Shown here piece after piece: positions 17,291 to 26,667 of a stretch of DNA of 64,000 bases. This DNA is from DASZUK01 sp035547695 (lineage in GTDB: Bacteria > Actinomycetota > Acidimicrobiia > Acidimicrobiales > RAAP-2). The position numbers were made by a program, and so were the translations under genes. The notes under the pieces are model-generated. The model was not told the DNA's origin, did not search any database, and saw only the letters and a list, made by a program, of their open reading frames with translations. Position 1 is the first letter of the stretch; the number at the start of each line of letters is the position of its first letter. The stretch spans positions 1-64,000 of the forward strand of contig DASZUK010000063.1 of the NCBI GenBank assembly GCA_035547695.1, in the 5' to 3' direction.

Positions 17291-20200
17291 CCGGTTCCCT
17301 GACCATCGATGACTTTCCCGACTTCTTTGGGGCGGTCCATTGCCACCTCGGTCACACCAACCCCGATGGGAGCCCACTGTCGCCGTTCACCTGGCAGACC
17401 CGGCTGGCTGGTGAGGTGTGGAGCGATGGCCGCTGGCCGGACGTCGACATCCCGACCGGCGCGGGGAAGACGTCGGTCGTCCTCATCGCCACCTTCCTGC
17501 TGGCGCTGGACGCGGGACGGCCGGTGGAGGAGCGGACGATGCCGCGGCGGATCGCCATGGTGGTGGACCGGCGGGTCGTGGTGGACCAGGCATATGTCGA
17601 GGCGAAAGCCCTCCTCCGCGCACTCGTGGACCCGACGGACCCGGTCCTGACGACGGTGGCCGACCGGCTTCGATCGCTGTGGGGAGGGAAGGAGGGGGCC
17701 CCGCCCATGCGGGTCGAGATGCTCCGGGGAGGGATCGTCCGCGACGAGTCATGGGCGAGGCGCCCTGACCGGCCGGCGATCCTGGCCAGTACGGTCGATC
17801 AGGTCGGCTCACGGCTGCTCTTCCGTGGGTACGGCCTGTCCCCTTCGATGCGGCCGATCCACGCGGGCCTGCTCGGCAACGACGCGCTGATCTTCCTCGA
17901 CGAGGTGCACCTCTCCCGGCCGTTCGCCCAGACCCTCCGGCAGCTTCGAGAGACCTATCGAACGTGGGGCGGCTACCAGGAGGAGGATGGATCGAGAGCC
18001 CGTGACCGATGGCAGGTGGCCGAGCTGTCGGCGACCCCTCGGGACGAGCGGAGCCGAGACGGCGAGCCGGAGAGACGGTTCCATCTGGACCCGGGGAGGG
18101 ATGACCTGTCTCCTGACGGTGCCCCGGTGCTCTACCGACGGCTCCATGCGTCGAAGGTGGCGGAGACCAGGCTGGTCAAGGTGTCGAAGACCGACCGGGC
18201 GAAGGCCGACCGGACGTTCGCCAAGGAGTGCGCCAAGGAGGCGCTGCGGTTGTTGGACCGTGAGCGGATCGACACGATCGCGGTGGTCGTGAACCGGGTG
18301 AGCACCGCTCGACGGGTCTACGACGAGATCCGGGAAGGCCACCGGGAAGGCGTCGAGGTCGTGCTGATGACCGGACGCATGCGTGAAGCGGATCGGATGG
18401 TCCTCCAAGAGAGGCTGCAGACGCGTCTCAAGACCGGAAGGGCGCGGATGCTGGACGCAACCGCATCGCTGGTCGTCGTCGCCACCCAGTGCATCGAGGC
18501 CGGTGCTGACTTCGACTTCGACGGCTTGGTGACCGAATGCGCAAGTCTCGATGCGCTCCGGCAGCGGATGGGACGGCTCGACCGGGACGGTTATCTGTGG
18601 GATGCCGGGGTTTCCGCACCATCGGTGGTCCTCGCCCGTTCGGCAGACGTCGGTTCGGATGAGGATCCGGTCTATGGGCCCGCGTTGCGAATGACGTGGA
18701 ACTGGTTGGAGGAGGCGAGCCGTCGGGAGCAGCTCGACTTCGGGTGGGCTGCCTGGCAGCATCTGGAGCCGGAACGAGCCGTAGTCAGCGAGCTGGCGGC
18801 GCCGTCGTCGACAGCCCCGGTGCTCCTGCCGACTCACCTGGACCTGCTGGTGCAGACGGCCCCCACGCCCACGACCGACCCCGACGTGTCCCTGTGGCTG
18901 CACGGAATGGGTCGGCCCAGCACCGACATCCAGATCGTGTGGCGAGACGACCTGACGTTCGAGCTGTTGGCCGCGGCCTGCGATGGATCCGCCGGTCGCG
19001 ACGACGAAGATCCCTTGTCGGGATCGACATCGTCGGATGGAGGAGACGACGCAGGGGCGTCGATAGATCGCACCACCGCCCTCCGGTGCGTCATGGACCT
19101 GCTGGCGTTCCGTCCGCCGGCATCCTCGGAAACCCTGTCGGTGCCGATCGCCGCTGCGTTGGCGTGGTTGAGAGCCCCCGCCGAAGGTGGACGGGATGTC
19201 GATGACGACCTGTCGGACGTCGACGGCAGCAGGACCACAGGAACTGGTGCAGCGGGGCCACCGGCGATGCGGCCGGTCGCCATTTGGCGGGGCGGTGAGA
19301 CCACCGTCGAGCGGGTGTCGGGCCAGCTCTCGCCGGGAGCGACCATCGTCGTCCCGTCCTCCTATGGTGGCATTCGTCGCGGCGAATTCGACGGGCGAAC
19401 GTACGGGTGGTGGGACCCGACGTCATGGGCACCGGTCCGCGACGTGGGCGACAGAGCCCAACGACGCCAGCGGGGCATCGCCGTGCTCCGGCTGAGGCCG
19501 GACCTGCAGGCCGCGGTACCCGGCGACTGGGTACCGTCGCCGGGCTCGCTGACCGACGAGGATGACTATCGGGGCCCCGTCCTGGAGTGGATCGCCGGCA
19601 TCGACGTGACATCGGTACATGACGACGACGTGTCGGCCGCGGTCCGGGACATGCAGGACGCCATACGGGCGGTGCGCGCTGACGACCGCTTGGAGGATGT
19701 CGACGACCGATTGGAGCTGGTGGAGCTGCAGTCGCCACCGTGGAGCGCCACGGGGCTGACGTCCTGGTTCGGTGTGTCGTACCGGCTGCCTCGGAGCGCG
19801 GAGGACGAATCGGACCGTCGCTCCACCCTTGATGTCGAGCCGGAGCCCCTCGACCTCGAGCCGGAGAACAGCTCCTTCGTGGCCAGCAAGCGTTTGGTGG
19901 TGCTCGACGAGCACCTGCATGGTGTCGAGAAATGGGCCCGGAGGCTGGCAACCCATTGCGGACTGCCGGCCTGGCTGGTGGACGACGTCGCTTTGGCTGG
20001 GCGGTTGCACGACCTCGGCAAGGCCGACCCTCGGTTCCAGGCGATGCTGCGAGGTGGAGCTCCTCGGCTGGACGGTGAGCCACTGTTGGCGAAGTCCAGG
20101 ATCGCCGCGACCGATCGGACTGCCAAGCGCAAAGCCCAGCAGCAAAGCGGGTACCCCCAGGGGGCTCGGCACGAGCTGCTGAGCCTGGCCCTCATCGCCC

Positions 20201-20538
20201 AAGAGCCGTCCATCATCGAGAAGGCGACCGACTGGGATCTCGTCTGCCATCTGGTGACCAGCCATCACGGGTACTGCCGACCGTTCGCCCCGTACGTGCC
20301 GGACGGTCACCCAGAGATGGTGGAGGCGAAATCCGATCCGTGGACGCTGGTCGCCAGCAGCGACCATCGGCTCACACGGATCGATTCGGGTGTTGCCGAC
20401 CGTTTCTGGATGCTGGTCCGGCAGTACGGCTGGTTCCGCCTGGCCTGGTTCGAGGCCATCCTTCGGCTGGCCGACCACCGACGGAGTGAAGACGAACAGG
20501 AGCACGTAGGGCGATCACAACGGAGGCAAGCGCGGTGA
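17287..20538 (+). CDS. cas3: Cas3 helicase-nuclease with C-terminal HD domain
   Basis: A 1083-residue Cas3 that unwinds and degrades DNA marked by Cascade. The helicase comes first: Walker A DIPTGAGKTS at about residues 54-63, DEVH box (FLDEVHLSRPF) near 205, motif VI-like QRMGRLDRDG near 425. The HD nuclease is at the C terminus, with LHDLGKADPRFQAML near 907 and TSHHGYCRPF near 995. Helicase-then-HD order is the arrangement reported for type I-G Cas3 and opposite to I-E. The central 600-800 region is acidic and not recognised. ATGA overlap with csb2 and GTGA overlap with the next gene show one polycistronic operon. Motifs appear intact, so interference should be functional. Confidence 0.92.
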   Translation: MTGSLTIDDFPDFFGAVHCHLGHTNPDGSPLSPFTWQTRLAGEVWSDGRWPDVDIPTGAGKTSVVLIATFLLALDAGRPVEERTMPRRIAMVVDRRVVVDQAYVEAKALLRALVDPTDPVLTTVADRLRSLWGGKEGAPPMRVEMLRGGIVRDESWARRPDRPAILASTVDQVGSRLLFRGYGLSPSMRPIHAGLLGNDALIFLDEVHLSRPFAQTLRQLRETYRTWGGYQEEDGSRARDRWQVAELSATPRDERSRDGEPERRFHLDPGRDDLSPDGAPVLYRRLHASKVAETRLVKVSKTDRAKADRTFAKECAKEALRLLDRERIDTIAVVVNRVSTARRVYDEIREGHREGVEVVLMTGRMREADRMVLQERLQTRLKTGRARMLDATASLVVVATQCIEAGADFDFDGLVTECASLDALRQRMGRLDRDGYLWDAGVSAPSVVLARSADVGSDEDPVYGPALRMTWNWLEEASRREQLDFGWAAWQHLEPERAVVSELAAPSSTAPVLLPTHLDLLVQTAPTPTTDPDVSLWLHGMGRPSTDIQIVWRDDLTFELLAAACDGSAGRDDEDPLSGSTSSDGGDDAGASIDRTTALRCVMDLLAFRPPASSETLSVPIAAALAWLRAPAEGGRDVDDDLSDVDGSRTTGTGAAGPPAMRPVAIWRGGETTVERVSGQLSPGATIVVPSSYGGIRRGEFDGRTYGWWDPTSWAPVRDVGDRAQRRQRGIAVLRLRPDLQAAVPGDWVPSPGSLTDEDDYRGPVLEWIAGIDVTSVHDDDVSAAVRDMQDAIRAVRADDRLEDVDDRLELVELQSPPWSATGLTSWFGVSYRLPRSAEDESDRRSTLDVEPEPLDLEPENSSFVASKRLVVLDEHLHGVEKWARRLATHCGLPAWLVDDVALAGRLHDLGKADPRFQAMLRGGAPRLDGEPLLAKSRIAATDRTAKRKAQQQSGYPQGARHELLSLALIAQEPSIIEKATDWDLVCHLVTSHHGYCRPFAPYVPDGHPEMVEAKSDPWTLVASSDHRLTRIDSGVADRFWMLVRQYGWFRLAWFEAILRLADHRRSEDEQEHVGRSQRRQAR

Positions 20539-21473
20539 CCACCCTCGAACTGCCGGCGCTTGTCGGCACCAATCCGCTCGGGTTCTTGGCGGCCCTGGGA
20601 GTGCTGGACGTAGCCGACCGTCATGACGGCGAGCAATTGCTGCTCCGGTGGAGTGACGACCTGCGACCACACGCGGTCGTCGAGGGAGTCGACGACCTCG
20701 GCACTCTGGTGGATCTCGTCGAGGACGACCGACAGCAATGGATCGAGTCGCCCTTGTTGACGTGGGGACCGGACGGCAAGCCGTTGGACGACGTGAAGCC
20801 ATCGGCAGAGGAGCTGCACACGTGGGCGGAGCATCTCTACTGCCGGCTGTCGGAACACGACCACGCCGCTGCGGATCTGTGGTGCGCCCTGTTGGCGGAG
20901 GGAGCCTTTGCCGGACGACCGGGGACCGGGAACGACAGGGACGCCAAGCCGACTCATCTCCACTTCACCGCCGGGCAACAGCAGTTCCTGAAGATGGCGC
21001 GCGAGCTTGCTGGCCGGGTGGACCGCGACCGGGTGGAGGAGGCACTGGTCGGCCCCTGGCGGTACGACTCCGACCTGCCCAGCTTTCGGTGGGACCTTCG
21101 GGGCGAGCGCCTGTACGCGGTCAGCGCTCGCAATCCGTCGACAGATCCCCCCCGGAGCGTCCCAGCCGCCAATTGGCTGGCGTTCCTCGGCCTTCGCTTC
21201 TTCCCGGTCGTCGCGCTGAACGAGTCGTTGCGAACCACCCTGTGCGCAGCACCATGGAAGTCGGGAGGGTCGCTGACGTGGCCACTGTGGCACAACCCGC
21301 TGTCCGCTTCATCGATCTTCTCGATGCTGACGTCGTTGCCTTTGGCGAAGATGGGCGTTCCAGAACAGCAGGCCCGCGGCCTCTCGACGGTACTGCAGGC
21401 ACCGATCCGCCGCACGGATCAAGGGGGGTACGGGAGCTTCGGTGCACCAATCCCGGTGTTCGGTGGACGATGA
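20535..21473 (+). CDS. Cas8-like/Csb3-type protein of type I-G (Cas3-adjacent)
   Basis: A 312-residue protein beginning TTLELPALVGTNPLGFLAALGVLDVA; the NPLGFLAALG motif is typical of the GSU0052/Csb3 group that follows cas3 in type I-G loci and is thought to supply the Cascade large subunit that reads the PAM. The middle (WLAFLGLRFFPVVALNESLR, then PWKSGGSLTWPLW) and the end (RRTDQGGYGSFGAPIPVFGGR) look conserved. It starts on GTG overlapping the cas3 stop. A broken copy of residues about 210-245 lies upstream of array 2. I am sure of its membership in the cas operon, less sure of the exact subfamily name. Confidence 0.78.
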   Translation: MTTLELPALVGTNPLGFLAALGVLDVADRHDGEQLLLRWSDDLRPHAVVEGVDDLGTLVDLVEDDRQQWIESPLLTWGPDGKPLDDVKPSAEELHTWAEHLYCRLSEHDHAAADLWCALLAEGAFAGRPGTGNDRDAKPTHLHFTAGQQQFLKMARELAGRVDRDRVEEALVGPWRYDSDLPSFRWDLRGERLYAVSARNPSTDPPRSVPAANWLAFLGLRFFPVVALNESLRTTLCAAPWKSGGSLTWPLWHNPLSASSIFSMLTSLPLAKMGVPEQQARGLSTVLQAPIRRTDQGGYGSFGAPIPVFGGR

Positions 21474-21727
21474 TCCGACACGGTCGCTCCGTTTTCGGCA
21501 CGATCGGCCTTGCACGCGAGGCATGCGAGGCTGAACCATGGGTCGAGCCGACGACCGGGCTGCGAGCGGTCAGTTGGCGGCACCCTCACCCATCAGCCCT
21601 CGCTCGCAGATGACGGCGGCAAACGATCCTTTCCAATTGAATAGTTGCGACTCTTTCGGTCCTTCACCATCCACCGCTCGCAGAGGCCCGCGTTTACCCA
21701 GTTCATGACGGGTAACGATTGCGAGCG
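21474..21727 (+). promoter_or_regulatory. Leader of CRISPR array 1
   Basis: Gene-free sequence between the cas8-like stop and the first repeat. The part from 21571 onward is closely matched by the leader of array 2 (28425-28582), including GATCCTTTCCAA, GCGACTCT and CCACCGCTCGCAGAGGCCC, then CATGACGGG just before the first repeat. CCGCTCGCA and TGCGAGCGG form a 9-bp inverted pair, the second copy touching repeat 1. An AT-rich patch (AATTGAATAGT) is the best pre-crRNA promoter candidate. Spacer acquisition is expected at this end, as repeats decay only at the other end. Confidence 0.75.
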
Positions 21728-23558
21728 GTGCCCCCGGCCTTCTCGGCCGGGCTCCATTGCGGCAAGTGCTTCGCTTCTTGGGTTCATCGGACGACAAGGT
21801 GCCCCCGGCCTTCTCGGCCGGGCTCCATTGCGGCGAAGTTGAGCAGCTTGGCTGTGGCCAGGGCGCCCACCGTGCCCCCGGCCTTCTCGGCCGGGCTCCA
21901 TTGCGGCGAGCCCGATGGCTTCAACACCACGGTCACCCTGACCGTGCCCCCGGCCTTCTCGGCCGGGCTCCATTGCGGCACCAGTGGGTGGACACGTCCC
22001 AGCAGGCATGGGCAGTGCCCCCGGCCTTCTCGGCCGGGCTCCATTGCGGCGCCATTGTCATCTCCGTTCCGTGCGGCCCCCCGGACGTGCCCCCGGCCTT
22101 CTCGGCCGGGCTCCATTGCGGCGACATGAGCGGGCTAACAGGGGTAGGCGATACTGGTGTGCCCCCGGCCTTCTCGGCCGGGCTCCATTGCGGCCCCCTG
22201 GGACTCGTCCTCGAAGTGGTCGATCTTGCCGGTGCCCCCGGCCTTCTCGGCCGGGCTCCATTGCGGCGAGACAATGGACGAAGTCGATATCGTCTGGACG
22301 CTGTGCCCCCGGCCTTCTCGGCCGGGCTCCATTGCGGCGCGGCGGCGTAAGCTGCCCACTCCTCACGGCCCGACGTGCCCCCGGCCTTCTCGGCCGGGCT
22401 CCATTGCGGCTTCGCGTTCAGGGAGTCAGTTGAACTCCGGGTGACGTGCCCCCGGCCTTCTCGGCCGGGCTCCATTGCGGCAGGGGGGTTTGGCGGAATC
22501 GTGGGGAGTCAGGGCAGGTGCCCCCGGCCTTCTCGGCCGGGCTCCATTGCGGCCCGTCGAGTCCGATGCCGCTGCATTGGAAGCCGACCGTGCCCCCGGC
22601 CTTCTCGGCCGGGCTCCATTGCGGCACAGTCAAGCGGGGCCAGACGGCGGCGGCCGGGGCCGTGCCCCCGGCCTTCTCGGCCGGGCTCCATTGCGGCTGC
22701 ACCACGTAGGCGCCGAGGTGGAACCGGGCCGTCAGTGCCCCCGGCCTTCTCGGCCGGGCTCCATTGCGGCCTGACGATGGGCGAGTGGAGCGCCTTGGCG
22801 GCGTTCGTGCCCCCGGGCTTCTCGGCCGGGCTCCATTGCGGCAACGGACGATCCGACAGCAGCATCTCTCGGCTCTCGTGCCCCCGGCCTTCTCGGCCGG
22901 GCTCCATTGCGGCAGGGACAAGTTGCCCGTGGCGACGACCCCCTTCTCGTGCCCCCGGCCTTCTCGGCCGGGCTCCATTGCGGCAGCTTTCCCTTGGCGA
23001 ACTTCTCGAAGCCGACGTAGTGCCCCCGGCCTTCTCGGCCGGGCTCCATTGCGGCGCTGAGCTGGCCACCCACTACGGCCTCAACCGGTCGGTGCCCCCG
23101 GCCTTCTCGGCCGGGCTCCATTGCGACTCTAGGGGGTCTAAGGGTTTTTTGACCGGTCCCCCTGTGCCCCCGGCCTTCTCGGCCGGGCTCCATTGCGGCA
23201 CGAGATCCCGGAGGACCGGACCGGCCGTGATGGTGTGCCCCCGGCCTTCTCGGCCGGGCTCCATTGCGGCAAGAGGCCGATGCAGCTCCGCCGCCGGATG
23301 CGCCGCGTGCCCCCGGCCTTCTCGGCCGGGCTCCCATTGCGGGTTCGTAGACGCTGCGATGCAGAGCCCGCAGACGCCGGTCATCCCGGCCTTCTCGGCC
23401 GGGCTCCATTGCGGGTACAAGCCGGCGGCGGCCATCATCCTGGCCGCGGCGTCATCCCGGCCTTTTCGGTCGGGCTTCATTGCGGAGGGTAGTTGGGATG
23501 CTCGGCCGCCAGCCACCACCGAGTGCCCCCGGCCTTCTCGGCCGGGCTCCATTGCGGT
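21728..23558 (+). CRISPR. CRISPR array 1: 26 repeats of 36 bp, 25 spacers
   Basis: Repeats start GTGCCCCCGGCC, continue TTCTCGGCCGGG and end CTCCATTGCGGC, spaced every 71-73 bp with 35-37-nt spacers. Repeat positions 6-12 and 18-24 form a 7-bp stem (CCCGGCC/GGCCGGG) with loop TTCTC, the likely Csb2 processing site. Most repeats are identical. Decay is confined to the end away from the cas genes: the repeat at 22807 has one change, 23092 ends GCGAC, 23307 has an inserted C, 23380 and 23451 start GTCATCCC with further changes, and the last (23523) ends GCGGT. The leader is therefore on the cas side. Spacers are mostly open in at least one frame, as expected of coding-DNA targets; sources cannot be named. 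Confidence 0.97.
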
Positions 23559-23982
23559 TGGGACGGCGACTCGCCACCGCTGATCGGCTCGCTGTGGTCC
23601 CGGCGTATACCGCCGGGACTATGACGGTTATCGCATTTGATAGAAGAGGACAGGTGCGCCGGGGCCGTCTTCATCCGGGGTCAGTGCCCCTGGGCCGGCG
23701 GACCGTCGGCTCGGTGGCTGGCCGCGGACCCATTGGCCGCGGTCTGGCTGGCCAGCGTGCGCGCCACCACGCAGAGCGAAGCGCATCACGTTCGGGTGAA
23801 CGAGACGACGGTGCGGCGGCGACGGGACTACGCGTGCACGGGCGGGTTGGTCGGTCGGGGAGGCCGGTCCCGGCGGTTGGGTTCGGACGCGGAGGCCATG
23901 AAACCCACCGACGCAACCGGGCGCGCGGTAACCCTTTGGGTAACCGGCCGTCGGGTGGCCGGCCGTCGATAGCATCGGGCCG
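23559..23982. other. Gene-free region after array 1 with a 9-bp hairpin
   Basis: No convincing gene. A perfect hairpin (GTCCCGGCG at 23597-23605, loop TATAC, CGCCGGGAC at 23611-23619) lies 38 bp after the last repeat. It could stop or stabilise the pre-crRNA, but no T-tract follows. TAGCAT at 23970-23975 is the -10 box of the following aminotransferase. Open frames on both strands here have no recognisable motifs. Confidence 0.6.
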
Positions 23983-25200
23983 GTGGAACCCCCTGGCGAC
24001 CACCGGCCGGCTACCGTGGCGACCGACCGGATGCCCTACCTGACCGACCGGCTGCAGGCGTTCACCACCACCATCTTCGCCGAGATGTCGGCCCTGGCGG
24101 TGGCGACCGGGTCCATCAACCTGGGCCAGGGGTTCCCGGACACCGACGGTCCGGCCGAGATCGCGGAGGCCGCCGTGGCCGCGATCCGGGACGGCCGCAA
24201 CCAGTACCCGCCGGGCGCCGGGGTCCCCGAGCTCCGCCAGGCCGTCGCGGACCACCAGCGGCATTACTACGGCCAGTACGTCGACCCCGACGGCCAGGTG
24301 CTGGTCACCGCGGGGGCCACCGAGGGCATCGCGGCCGCGCTGCTGGCCCTCTGCGAGCCCGGCGACGAGGTGGTCATGTTCGAGCCGTTCTACGACTCCT
24401 ACGCCGCGGTCGTCTCCATGGCCGGCGCGGTCCCCCGGGTGGTCACGCTGCGGGCCCCGGACTGGTCGTTCGACCCGGCCGACCTGCGGGCCGCCGTCAC
24501 CGACCGGACCCGGCTGGTGCTGCTGAACACCCCCCACAACCCCACCGGGAAGGTGTTCGACGCAGACGAGCTGGACCTGATCGCCGGGCTGTGCGTCGAC
24601 CGGGACCTGCTGGCGGTCAGCGACGAGGTGTACGAGCACCTGGTGTTCGACGGCTGCCACCTCCCGCTGGCTGGCCGTCCGGGCATGGCGGAGCGCACCC
24701 TGACCCTGTCGTCGGCCGGCAAGACGTTCTCGTTCACCGGCTGGAAGGTCGGCTGGGCCGTCGGCCCGGCCCCGCTGGTGGCCGCCATCCGGGCCGCCAA
24801 GCAGTTCCTGACCTTCGCCGGCGGCACCCCGTTGCAGTACGCCGTCGCCGCAGGCCTGGCCGCCGGCCCCCGGCTGATCGACCCCCTGGTGGCCTCCCTG
24901 CGGGACCGCCGGGACCGGTTCTGCGACGGCCTCGACGCCCTCGGCCTCCCCACCTACCGGCCCGCGGGCACCTACTTCGTCAACACCGACGTCGCCGTCC
25001 TCGGGGAGCCCGACGCCGTCGCCTTCTGCCGGTCCCTGCCGGAACGGTGCGGGGTGGTGGCCGTCCCCAGCTCGGTGTTCTACCTGCACCCCTCCGAGGG
25101 GGCATCGCTGGTCCGCTGGGCGTTCTGCAAGCGGCCCGAGGTGCTGGACGAGGCCCTGGTCCGGTTGAAGGCCCTGTCGGTGAAGGCCCTGTCACGGTGA
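23983..25200 (+). CDS. Class I/II aminotransferase (DapC/kynurenine aminotransferase-like)
   Basis: A 405-residue fold-type I aminotransferase. SINLGQGFPDTDGP marks the substrate region, NTPHNPTGKVF the conserved Asn-Pro, SDEVYEHLVFDG the cofactor Asp/Tyr, and SSAGKTFSFTGWKVGW the PLP lysine (about residue 247). This pattern is shared by N-succinyldiaminopimelate aminotransferases and kynurenine/methionine aminotransferases, which cannot be separated by eye. GTG 23983 is chosen because TAGCAT lies 7 nt upstream; an in-frame ATG at 24031 is possible. It begins a compact operon with PhzF-like and NUDIX genes through GTGA overlaps, located between the two CRISPR arrays. Confidence 0.9.
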   Translation: MEPPGDHRPATVATDRMPYLTDRLQAFTTTIFAEMSALAVATGSINLGQGFPDTDGPAEIAEAAVAAIRDGRNQYPPGAGVPELRQAVADHQRHYYGQYVDPDGQVLVTAGATEGIAAALLALCEPGDEVVMFEPFYDSYAAVVSMAGAVPRVVTLRAPDWSFDPADLRAAVTDRTRLVLLNTPHNPTGKVFDADELDLIAGLCVDRDLLAVSDEVYEHLVFDGCHLPLAGRPGMAERTLTLSSAGKTFSFTGWKVGWAVGPAPLVAAIRAAKQFLTFAGGTPLQYAVAAGLAAGPRLIDPLVASLRDRRDRFCDGLDALGLPTYRPAGTYFVNTDVAVLGEPDAVAFCRSLPERCGVVAVPSSVFYLHPSEGASLVRWAFCKRPEVLDEALVRLKALSVKALSR

Positions 25201-26069
25201 CCGTGGACGTCCCGTTCTTCTGGGTCGACGCCTTCACCGACCGCCCGTTCGGCGGCAACCCCGCCGGGGTCTGCCTGCTGGACCGGCCGGCCGATCCGCG
25301 GTGGATGCAGCGGCTGGCCTTCGAGCTAGGGCTGTCCGAGACCGCCTACCTATGGCCGGGCTCGAGCGCCGGCGACAGCGACGGCGACGACCACCGGTGG
25401 TCGCTGCGGTGGTTCACCCCCACCATCGAGGTGGACCTCTGCGGCCACGCCACCCTGGCCTCCGCCCAGGCCCTGCGGGACGCCGGCCGGGCCGTCGACG
25501 GGCAGATGCTGTCGTTCACCACCCGCAGCGGCCTGCTGACCGCCCGGCTGGGCGGCGACGTCATCGAGCTGGACCTGCCGGCGGCGACGCCCCGGCCGGT
25601 CGATCCGCCGCCGCTGCCAGCAGGTTGGCCGGTCGTGGCCGCGTTCGAGGGAGGTGACGACCTGGTCGTCGAGCTGCCCGACGCCGCCGCCGTCCGGTCG
25701 CTGGTCCCCGACCCGGCCATCATGGACGCCCTGCCGTACCGGGCGGTGGTGGTCACCGCGGCCGGCGACGGGCCGGAGGGGGACGGGCCAGCCGGCGACG
25801 GGCCGGAGGGGGACGGGGTGGACTACGTGCTCCGGGTGTTCGGGTGCGGGGTCGGCATCGAAGAGGACCCGGTCACCGGCTCGGCGCAGTGCGCGCTGGG
25901 CCCGTACTGGGCGGGGCGGCTGGGGCGGACGGTGCTGCAGGCGGCGCAGTTGTCGGCCCGTGCCGGCCGGCTGCGGGTGACGGTGGCCGGCGACCGGGTG
26001 GGGGTGGCCGGCGGGGCGGTGACGGTGCTGCGGGGCACGGTGACCGGCCCGTCACCAGACGGCCGGTGA
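25197..26069 (+). CDS. PhzF family isomerase/epimerase
   Basis: A 290-residue PhzF-type protein with two diaminopimelate-epimerase-like halves. Family signatures are FWVDAFTDRPFGGNPAGVC at the N terminus, the catalytic Glu in LGLSETAYLWP, FTPTIEVDLCGHATLASA, and the second-half EEDPVTGSAQCALGPYWA. PhzF in phenazine biosynthesis isomerises a dihydroanthranilate derivative; most homologues have unknown substrates. An insert of repeated GDGPEGDGPAGDGPEGDG (about residue 190) is extra. GTG 25197 overlaps the aminotransferase stop, so the two are translationally coupled. Confidence 0.88.
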   Translation: MTVDVPFFWVDAFTDRPFGGNPAGVCLLDRPADPRWMQRLAFELGLSETAYLWPGSSAGDSDGDDHRWSLRWFTPTIEVDLCGHATLASAQALRDAGRAVDGQMLSFTTRSGLLTARLGGDVIELDLPAATPRPVDPPPLPAGWPVVAAFEGGDDLVVELPDAAAVRSLVPDPAIMDALPYRAVVVTAAGDGPEGDGPAGDGPEGDGVDYVLRVFGCGVGIEEDPVTGSAQCALGPYWAGRLGRTVLQAAQLSARAGRLRVTVAGDRVGVAGGAVTVLRGTVTGPSPDGR

Positions 26070-26662
26070 CCGAACCCGGTGAGGCCCCGGAGCCGGGGCC
26101 GGGTGCCGAGGACATCCGGTGGCTGGTGGCCGGCCACGTGGCCGCCGATGCCCGGGAGGCGGCGGCGAAGGCCCGGTTCCTGGCCGAGCTGGACCGGCTG
26201 GGTCGGCCGTGTGACGAGACGGCGGACCCGGTGCACGTGACCGCGTCGGCGGTGGTGGTGGGCCGGCGCGGCACGGTGCTGCACCGGCACCGCCGGCTGG
26301 GGCTGTGGCTGCAGCCGGGCGGCCACATCGATCCGGGGGAGCGGCCGGAGGCGACGGCGGTCCGGGAGTGCCTGGAGGAGACCGGGCTGGCGGCCACCCA
26401 TCCGGCCGGCGGCCCACGGTTGGTGCACCTGGACGTCCATCGGGGTGCGTCCGGTCATACCCACCTGGACCTACGCTTCGTCCTGGTCGGCCCCGACCAG
26501 GACCCGGCCCCGCCGCCGGGGGAGAGCCCGGAGGTGGGCTGGTTCACCTGGGCGGAGGCCGAGGCGATCGCCGACCCCGGCTTGGTCGGCGCCCTGCGAG
26601 CCGCCCGGGCATGCTGGGAGGGGAGCGACGGGACCGGTGGCGGGAGTGGAGAAGGAGGGTGA
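26066..26662 (+). CDS. NUDIX hydrolase
   Basis: A 198-residue NUDIX enzyme, hydrolysing a nucleoside diphosphate linked to another moiety. The Nudix box reads GHIDPGERPEATAVRECLEE then TGL (about residues 88-110) and fits Gx5Ex7REUxEExGU exactly. The start of the catalytic domain (VHVTASAVVVGRRGTVLHRH) is preceded by about 50 residues of helical sequence. GTG 26066 overlaps the PhzF stop. Substrate unknown. Confidence 0.88.
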   Translation: MTEPGEAPEPGPGAEDIRWLVAGHVAADAREAAAKARFLAELDRLGRPCDETADPVHVTASAVVVGRRGTVLHRHRRLGLWLQPGGHIDPGERPEATAVRECLEETGLAATHPAGGPRLVHLDVHRGASGHTHLDLRFVLVGPDQDPAPPPGESPEVGWFTWAEAEAIADPGLVGALRAARACWEGSDGTGGGSGEGG

Positions 26663-26667
26663 GGTCG

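Noticed and set aside
21719..23583. Open frames across array 1 giving PPAFSAGLHCG or RPSRPGSIAA peptide repeats
   Set aside because: They are translations of the CRISPR repeats; the 71-72-bp period keeps frames open by chance.
23597..23619. Hairpin after array 1 as an intrinsic terminator
   Set aside because: The stem is perfect but no T-run follows, so I only list it within the gene-free region.
23637..23972. Open frame between array 1 and the aminotransferase
   Set aside because: No ribosome site, no motifs, and overlapping open frames on the other strand.
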